11,909 nt of DNA, taken from NCBI GenBank assembly GCA_900552715.1, contig USAV01000063.1:1-11909 (forward strand). Reading direction: 5' to 3'. The translations under genes and the position numbers were made by a program. The notes under the pieces are model-generated. The model was not told the DNA's origin and made no database searches. It worked only from the letters and a program-made list of their open reading frames with translations. The DNA comes from an uncultured Veillonella sp. (GTDB lineage Bacteria > Bacillota > Negativicutes > Veillonellales > Veillonellaceae). Below, piece by piece: positions 8,052 to 11,909 of the stretch (positions within the stretch are counted from its first letter, which is position 1; every line of letters begins with the position of its first letter).

Positions 8052-8203
8052 AGGGATTCCTTTCTTTTCCCTGCTCTCTAAATATAGTATACTGAGAATG
8101 TTGGTCGTTGACTAATATAGAAAACTAGATATTTATCGGTTATTTCAGATAATTACACGGATTGTGAAAATCGTAGGATACTACTGTAAGTATAGGAGGC
8201 AAT
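8052..8203. promoter_or_regulatory. Divergent control region between the XRE gene and crcB
   Basis: An AT-rich 152-bp gap. It holds a palindromic AGTATACT near 8090, a candidate minus-strand -10 (TATACT), a TTGACT (8108-8113) that could be a plus-strand -35 with only a weak -10 partner, and a small hairpin ATACT-actgta-AGTAT (8178-8193) abutting the crcB Shine-Dalgarno AGGAGG (8194-8199). I do not see the conserved core of the fluoride (crcB-motif) riboswitch. Promoter placement is uncertain. Confidence 0.35.
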
Positions 8204-8584
8204 ATGGAAAAATACATTGCAGTTGCCATTGGTGGCGCAGTTGGTGCATTGTGTCGCATGGCGCTTGGCGAATGGGTTATGACAAAGGTGAGTTCCTTTC
8301 CATATGGAACGGTTGTAGTAAACCTCATTGGTTGCCTCATTATTGGCCTTGTACTAGGTCTATATATGCAAAAGCCAGATTTATCGCAGTTGGCGAGATT
8401 CTTCCTCGTTGTTGGTGGACTCGGTGCATTTACAACATTTTCAACCTTTGCCTTTGAAATGCTGCAACTCATGATGGCTGAGTCCTATGTACAAGCTTTA
8501 TTCTATGGCTTTGTACAAGTTGTAGGGGGCTTAATCCTTTGCTGGATTGGTGTACTACTTGCGCGTATACTCGGTGCAATCTGA
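8204..8584 (+). CDS. crcB: CrcB/Fluc fluoride ion channel
   Basis: A 126-residue, four-helix membrane protein of the Fluc family, which lowers cytoplasmic fluoride as a dual-topology dimer in the inner membrane. Family marks are GALCR (14-18), GTVVVNLIGC (35-44, including Asn40) and GGLGAFTTFSTF (71-82), which supplies the pore phenylalanines and the central sodium-site break. Hydrophobic segments lie at roughly 4-21, 36-54, 65-90 and 97-122. Length is typical. AGGAGG (8194-8199) stands 4 nt before the ATG. Only one crcB copy is visible; many Firmicutes have a heterotypic pair, but a single gene is enough for a homodimer. It is divergent from an XRE regulator, and the next gene downstream starts about 240 bp later, so it is probably monocistronic. 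Identification is firm. Confidence 0.95.
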   Translation: MEKYIAVAIGGAVGALCRMALGEWVMTKVSSFPYGTVVVNLIGCLIIGLVLGLYMQKPDLSQLARFFLVVGGLGAFTTFSTFAFEMLQLMMAESYVQALFYGFVQVVGGLILCWIGVLLARILGAI

Positions 8585-8589
8585 TCTTA

Positions 8590-8671
8590 CCGAATAAGGT
8601 GACTTGAGTTACAGCATATATAAAGCTATTTTTATATGATTAATACATAAGACTATTTAGGTCTTATTCGG
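8590..8671 (+). other. Structured region after crcB with competing hairpins
   Basis: CCGAATAAG (8590-8598) pairs perfectly with CTTATTCGG (8663-8671), extendable by two G-U pairs. Inside lie CATATAtAAA-gcta-TTTtTATATG (8615-8638, one mismatch) and ATAAGAC-tatttag-GTCTTAT (8647-8667). The last hairpin and the long-range stem use the same bases (8663-8667), so they exclude each other. No U-tract follows, so it is not an ordinary terminator. It starts six bases after the crcB stop. Confidence 0.5.
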
Positions 8672-8685
8672 AAGATATTTATAAA

Positions 8686-8810
8686 CTAATTTGCAAGAAA
8701 TTCAGAATAGGATTAGGTACATTTTGTTGTTATAACATACATTGTATAGAATTCAGAATTTAAAGGTTAAATATAATTTTTGGTCTAATACATTACACAG
8801 AATTCTAGAT
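8686..8810 (+). repeat. Three direct repeats with an exact 51-bp period upstream of the MoeA-like gene
   Basis: AATTCAGAAT occurs at 8699-8708 and 8750-8759, and AATTCTAGAT at 8801-8810, each offset by 51 bp. The similarity extends leftward: ATACATT-N4-AGAATTC is shared by the second and third copies (8737-8754, 8788-8805), and the first copy keeps part of it. Bases between copies are not conserved, so these look like spaced elements. A perfect 10-bp palindrome TGTTATAACA (8728-8737) and a TATAAT (8772-8777, weak -35) lie in the same region. Confidence 0.65.
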
Positions 8811-8826
8811 TATAAAGGGAGATATT

Positions 8827-9807
8827 ATGAAATCCATTAGAACACAAGATGCCGTAGGGCATGCATTAATACATGATTTAGTACGCATTGTCATAGGCGA
8901 GGTGAAAGATACGCCGTTCCGTCGTGGCCATGTTATTACGGAAGAGGATATTCCGAAATTACTAGACCTTGGTAAAGAGCATATCTTTGTGATGGAACCT
9001 GAGGATGAAGGATTCTTGCACGAAGAGGACGTGGCACGTGCTTTGTACAATATGGCAGGTGGCGAAAATATGCACGATGGACCTATGGCGCAAGGTAAAA
9101 TCGAAGCTATTGCAGACGTAGACGGTCTCTTTAAAGTTGATGTAGATCGCTTACATGCTATTAATAGTATTGGCGAGCTTACTATCGTAACGAGATTTAA
9201 TAATACACCGGTGAAAGTAGGCGATAAATTAGCGGGCATGCGTTGTATTCCATTGTTATTAGAGGAACAACAAGTGGAGGATGCAAAGAAAATTGCTAAT
9301 GGCAAGCCTTTACTTAATGTAAAACCATTCGTACGTAAAACAATGGGCATTGTTACTACAGGTTCCGAAGTATTTGAAGGCCGTATTAAAGATGCTTTCA
9401 CCCCAATCATTGAAGAACGTTGTGCAGAGTTTGGTGTAAATAAAGTAGCCCATGAAATCGTAACGGATAATACAGACGATATTGTGGCGGCTATCGACAA
9501 GGTAAAAGCAGCTGGTGCTGATATCATTTTTTGTACCGGCGGCATGAGCGTTGACCCTGACGATTTAACACCAGGTGCCATTAAACGTTATGCAGATCGT
9601 GTAGTGACATACGGATTACCTGTGTTGCCAGGTTCTATGGTTTGTATTGCTTACTGTGCTGATGGTACACCGATTCTTGGCGTTCCAGGTGGCGTATTAT
9701 TTAGCAAACCAACGGCATTTGATGAAATCTTGCCACGCCTCGTAGCAAATGATGAAATTACTAAAGAAGACTGCATTCGCATGGGACATGGTGGATTCTT
9801 AGGCTAA
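8827..9807 (+). CDS. MoeA-like molybdopterin-binding protein (MoCF_biosynth domain)
   Basis: A 326-residue protein. Residues about 170-310 form a MoaB/MogA/MoeA-type molybdopterin-binding fold: IVTTGSEVFEGRIKD (175-189), the cofactor loop CTGGMSVDPDDLTP (236-249), GVPGGV (285-290) and PTAFDEILPRL (295-305). The N-terminal 160 residues (with DTPFRRGHVITEEDI) are shorter than and different from canonical MoeA domains I and II. This resembles the stand-alone MoeA-like family in anaerobic Firmicutes, thought to act in molybdenum-cofactor handling; its exact reaction is not known to me, so I do not call it moeA. AAGGGAG (8815-8821) lies 5 nt before the ATG. It is flanked by a structured leader and a terminator, so it is probably monocistronic; no other Moco gene or molybdoenzyme is in the window. 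Confidence 0.85.
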   Translation: MKSIRTQDAVGHALIHDLVRIVIGEVKDTPFRRGHVITEEDIPKLLDLGKEHIFVMEPEDEGFLHEEDVARALYNMAGGENMHDGPMAQGKIEAIADVDGLFKVDVDRLHAINSIGELTIVTRFNNTPVKVGDKLAGMRCIPLLLEEQQVEDAKKIANGKPLLNVKPFVRKTMGIVTTGSEVFEGRIKDAFTPIIEERCAEFGVNKVAHEIVTDNTDDIVAAIDKVKAAGADIIFCTGGMSVDPDDLTPGAIKRYADRVVTYGLPVLPGSMVCIAYCADGTPILGVPGGVLFSKPTAFDEILPRLVANDEITKEDCIRMGHGGFLG

Positions 9808-9849
9808 TCCTTTTATTGAACATCTAAAAAATGTATAAGCCAATACAAA

Positions 9850-9878
9850 AAGCGGATAGATTTCATATCTATCCGCTT
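9850..9878. terminator. Bidirectional intrinsic terminator between the MoeA-like gene and the leftward operon
   Basis: A perfect 12-bp stem, AAGCGGATAGAT (9850-9861) with ATCTATCCGCTT (9867-9878), and a 5-base loop. An A-run lies before it and a T-rich stretch after it, so it can stop transcripts from both converging units. Confidence 0.9.
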
Positions 9879-9913
9879 CTTGTTATTAATGTGCTTTTAT
9901 AATCTATTTGTTA

Positions 9914-10144
9914 TTAAAATGATTTTTTCCCTAGTGTTGGATGGCTACAACGTTTTAGTGTTAATGTGTCAATCATGTGGACCGCTTCGTCCAATGTGAT
10001 ATCCTCACGCTTTGTCGGTGTTTCGAGGACAGCCAAAGGATGGTCAGTGCCTACCTCACCAGAGGGCAAGTAAACATATTCTTGGTTGATAGTATCACCA
10101 AAGATATATCCTGCTTGTAAATGTTCTTTATGAATGCGACTCAT
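9914..10144 (-). CDS. Hypothetical 76-residue protein, last gene of the leftward operon
   Basis: I do not recognise this protein. It is soluble, with no signal peptide or membrane segment. Noticeable parts are YVYLPSGEVGTDHP (23-36), a probable helix EDITLDEAVHMIDTLTL (47-63) and a basic end with KRCSHPTLGKK. It is likely real: AAGGAGAG stands directly before its ATG, the gene starts 9 bp after the phosphoesterase stop (whose TAA overlaps that Shine-Dalgarno site), and a terminator follows. It is therefore probably translated with the phosphoesterase. The spacing suggests a related role, but nothing in the sequence shows what it does. Confidence 0.75.
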   Translation of the reverse strand: MSRIHKEHLQAGYIFGDTINQEYVYLPSGEVGTDHPLAVLETPTKREDITLDEAVHMIDTLTLKRCSHPTLGKKSF

Positions 10145-10153
10145 GGTCTCTCC

Positions 10154-10966
10154 TTACATAATTTCTTTCAGTCTAAAGTCTAGGTAATCTGCAGACACTA
10201 GCTCTAATTTAGTAGAACCAAATTCCTTTGGAATGCGCTTAAAGGATATTTGATCGTGTAAATGTCCAAAGATACAAGTATCTACATTGTATGTCTCCAT
10301 GAGTGCTGTAAAGCCTGAAGGAGCATTGGATTCATTGAACGGAGGGTAGTGCAACAATAACAGTTTTGTTACTGGTGTGTTGTGTATGTCTATTGTTAAT
10401 GGCTCTGTCCTTTCAGAACCTGTTGTATCCTCTTTAGTTTCAGCTGTGATTTCTTCTATTAGTGTTTTCACAGCTGCATCCATTTCTTGTAGCGCTGATT
10501 CAGTACGCATCAGTTCTCTATCGTAAATGGATTGGTCTGTTTCTGGTGTGAAATGGGAGTCTCCAGGGCAGAGGTAGGCCCGTGTTCCACCAAAGGCAAT
10601 AATGTGAGGGCCTTCTTCTGTTTGAATGAGTTCTGCTGTACCATGGCCTTGTAAAAAGGTGATAGCATCACCCATGAGATTTCTCATCTTGTTAGCGGAG
10701 GCCCACCAGTAGTCGTGGTTACCGCGAATCATATACTTTTTGCCGGGCATGGATGCAATCTCTTGTAAATCGCAAGCCGCTTCATCAAGGCGAAGGGCCC
10801 AACTCATGTCACCTACGAGAAAGACGATGTCATCATCTGTCACACGGGCCACCCAATCTTCTTTGATGCGGCTCCAGTGATTATCCCAGTGAGGACCAAA
10901 AATATCCATCGGCTTTGTAGGAGGATTGCCAGATAGATGGAGGTCGCCGATGGCAAATACTTTCAT
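10154..10966 (-). CDS. Calcineurin-like metallophosphoesterase
   Basis: A 270-residue predicted phosphohydrolase with all the dimetal-site blocks: GDLH (7-10), GDMSWA (52-57), GNHDYWW (82-88), LLLHYPP (203-209) and GHLHD (234-238). The reaction is phosphoester hydrolysis using two metal ions; the substrate is unknown. Residues about 168-199 form a polar, acidic stretch that looks like a linker or surface insertion. The frame stays open upstream to 11131, but that part overlaps the preceding gene and reads like non-coding sequence. The AAAGGA five bases before ATG 10966 fixes the start; ATG 10972, two codons earlier, is possible but lies too close to that site. It lies 55 bp after the GalT-like gene and 9 bp before the 76-residue orphan, so the three are probably one operon. 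The fold is certain; the biological role is open. Confidence 0.9.
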   Translation of the reverse strand: MKVFAIGDLHLSGNPPTKPMDIFGPHWDNHWSRIKEDWVARVTDDDIVFLVGDMSWALRLDEAACDLQEIASMPGKKYMIRGNHDYWWASANKMRNLMGDAITFLQGHGTAELIQTEEGPHIIAFGGTRAYLCPGDSHFTPETDQSIYDRELMRTESALQEMDAAVKTLIEEITAETKEDTTGSERTEPLTIDIHNTPVTKLLLLHYPPFNESNAPSGFTALMETYNVDTCIFGHLHDQISFKRIPKEFGSTKLELVSADYLDFRLKEIM

Positions 10967-11021
10967 AAACATCCTTTCAAATATATCATCAAAATTATTT
11001 AGATACAATTTGTATATTAAA

Positions 11022-11798
11022 CTATTTAGAGGCGTGGAAGTACGGCGCAATGTCTTGAATAATTTTTGCAGCTCGTTCCTCGTCGCAAGTTTGAGGAATT
11101 TTGTAACCCACGTAAAGTGGTGTTGTGACATAACGGGCTACTACCTTGATATAGTCGTAGCCGTCTTCAAGATTATATACAAAATAGTTATAGGACTGGC
11201 TGTAATTGGCGATGCTGCGCAATACATACCGCAATACTTGCTGTAATCTTAGCGCTACGGAGCGCACAGGTGCATCAGGTTTAAAGCGTATATTGTACTC
11301 GAAGAAGCCAATGATAGGCTGTGTGGACAAAGTGATGCGTAAATCTTGATCCTCGTGTAGGAGCCAGCCTTCCATATTTTGAGCCGTAATATCTTCGTGG
11401 TAATCGTAATCTTCAAGGCCTATGATTTGGCTGTGAGGATGACGAATGGAACCACCGGACATATAACCATGGTTCTTAAAGAACAGTACGGATTTGAACT
11501 CTTTACGTTCTCGTGTTTCACGCCATTTATCAAGGCCAAATTGGAGAATACGAGCCGCTTCATCGGCAGGCAATGTAGAAAATTCGCCTTCGTCTGTTTC
11601 CGTTTCAATAATAACCGTTGGCCATGTTTTATCTAATACAGGATATTTGTTCATGAGCCAAATGATATGACCCGATGTATCTAGGATATCCGTTAATTTT
11701 GAACGATCACAGAAGGGGCAGCGCACTTCTTCGTTGCGAATATTAACAGGCTTTGTGCGCCCTAGTGCGATGTTAAATCGTAGTGGTTTATTCATCAT
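11022..11798 (-). CDS. GalT-like / DUF4931 family protein (HIT-superfamily nucleotidyltransferase fold)
   Basis: A 258-residue protein related to galactose-1-phosphate uridylyltransferase but shorter than true GalT (about 350). Seen here: CPFC (27-30) as in the GalT zinc site, NKYPVL (50-55), and FFKNHGYMSGGSIRHPHSQ (106-124) matching the GalT active-site strand; the HPHxQ triad is complete, with His122 as the expected uridylylated nucleophile. The segment after VIIET, where GalT usually has a zinc-binding His (PDH), reads TETDEGEFSTL and lacks that His. No Leloir-pathway gene is nearby, so true GalT activity is doubtful; a different nucleotide-transfer or hydrolysis reaction is as likely. 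AAGGAGG lies 3 nt before ATG 11798 and 6 nt before ATG 11795, so the start may be the second Met. It is the first gene of the leftward operon. Confidence 0.82.
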   Translation of the reverse strand: MMNKPLRFNIALGRTKPVNIRNEEVRCPFCDRSKLTDILDTSGHIIWLMNKYPVLDKTWPTVIIETETDEGEFSTLPADEAARILQFGLDKWRETRERKEFKSVLFFKNHGYMSGGSIRHPHSQIIGLEDYDYHEDITAQNMEGWLLHEDQDLRITLSTQPIIGFFEYNIRFKPDAPVRSVALRLQQVLRYVLRSIANYSQSYNYFVYNLEDGYDYIKVVARYVTTPLYVGYKIPQTCDEERAAKIIQDIAPYFHASK

Positions 11799-11833
11799 GT
11801 GCCTCCTTCCTCGTAAGAAAATCTATACTCTTA

Positions 11834-11842
11834 ATCATACCA
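11834..11842 (-). promoter_or_regulatory. Extended -10 promoter of the GalT-like operon
   Basis: On the minus strand, TGG-TATGAT (11842 down to 11834) is an extended -10 element. The -35 position (about 11857-11862) is poor. The predicted start leaves a leader of roughly 30 nt before the GalT-like ATG. Confidence 0.5.
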
Positions 11843-11869
11843 TAATTAGCCCATTCGTACATGAAATAA

Positions 11870-11878
11870 TGGTATAAT
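11870..11878 (+). promoter_or_regulatory. Extended -10 promoter for the gene beyond the right edge
   Basis: TGG-TATAAT (11870-11878) is a perfect extended -10 element on the plus strand with a weak -35. The predicted start is near 11885, about 17 nt before the ribosome-binding site at 11902. Confidence 0.6.
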
Positions 11879-11901
11879 AATAGGGTATTATATAAATGAT
11901 T

Positions 11902-11908
11902 AAGGAGG
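11902..11908 (+). promoter_or_regulatory. Ribosome-binding site of a rightward gene starting outside the window
   Basis: AAGGAGG, a strong Shine-Dalgarno match, ends one base before the window edge. With the promoter just upstream it implies a rightward gene whose start codon lies a few bases beyond. Confidence 0.75.
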
Positions 11909-11909
11909 C

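Noticed and set aside
8052..8203. Fluoride riboswitch upstream of crcB
   Set aside because: I looked for the conserved core typical of crcB-motif RNAs and could not recognise it; only a small hairpin next to the ribosome-binding site is visible. A covariance-model scan would be decisive.
8140..8472. Minus-strand and shifted plus-strand frames over crcB
   Set aside because: They have no motif or ribosome-binding site, while the CrcB frame carries all family signatures.
8585..8826. Moco (molybdenum cofactor) riboswitch before the MoeA-like gene
   Set aside because: The leader is AT-rich and lacks the GC-rich conserved stems I associate with that RNA; the stems present are of a different shape.
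8805..9581. Long 258-codon reading frame on the minus strand opposite the MoeA-like gene
   Set aside because: It is a Ser/Ile/Leu-rich antisense frame, has no ribosome-binding site, and lies opposite a gene with clear domain motifs.
10967..11131. A 55-residue N-terminal extension of the metallophosphoesterase
   Set aside because: It overlaps the GalT-like gene on the same strand, shows no phosphoesterase similarity before MKVFAIGDLH, and a good ribosome-binding site lies just before the internal ATG at 10966.
1..11909. Mobile element, prophage, CRISPR or toxin-antitoxin system
   Set aside because: No transposase, integrase, terminal inverted repeats, spacer array or toxin partner was seen. 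The XRE regulator has no adjacent small toxin-like gene on its strand.

Overview
The window is a chromosomal stretch from a low-to-mid GC, Firmicutes-type bacterium. Shine-Dalgarno sites are strong (AAGGAGG-type), intergenic DNA is AT-rich, terminators are factor-independent, and the AddAB recombination nuclease is used instead of RecBCD. The protein sequences look most like Negativicutes, probably Veillonella; this is recognition from memory, not a search result. I see no transposase, phage gene, CRISPR array, tRNA or rRNA.

Layout, left to right. (1) Positions 1-5518 (+): the 3' half of addB (cut by the left edge) and complete addA, overlapping by 11 nt, ending at a terminator shared with the convergent next gene. 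(2) 5687-6628 (-): a diacylglycerol/lipid kinase of the DgkB/YegS family. A roughly 230-bp AT-rich divergent region separates it from a FCD-type GntR regulator (6860-7567, +) and carries a perfect TTGACA-N17-TATAAT promoter, inverted repeats and a tandem 15-bp repeat that duplicates the ribosome-binding site. (3) 7662-8051 (-): a small XRE/Cro-type regulator, divergent from crcB, a fluoride channel (8204-8584, +). (4) 8827-9807 (+): a stand-alone MoeA-like molybdopterin-binding protein, preceded by a structured, repeat-containing leader. (5) 11798-9914 (-): a likely three-gene operon of a GalT-like/DUF4931 nucleotidyltransferase-fold protein, a calcineurin-like metallophosphoesterase and a 76-aa orphan protein, ending at a terminator shared with the MoeA-like gene. 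(6) The right edge carries a promoter and ribosome-binding site for a rightward gene that begins beyond the window; its promoter mirrors that of the leftward operon.

How they work together: AddA and AddB form one helicase-nuclease for double-strand break repair. The lipid kinase, regulators, fluoride exporter and Moco-related protein appear to be separate transcription units with no obvious shared pathway. The GalT-like/phosphoesterase/orphan operon is the least understood gene set. Most of the window is ordinary housekeeping DNA, and I do not see a clear new defence or mobile system. The better leads are non-coding: the 51-bp-period repeats and competing hairpins before the MoeA-like gene, the duplicated ribosome-binding site of gntR, and the mirror-image divergent promoters at the right edge.
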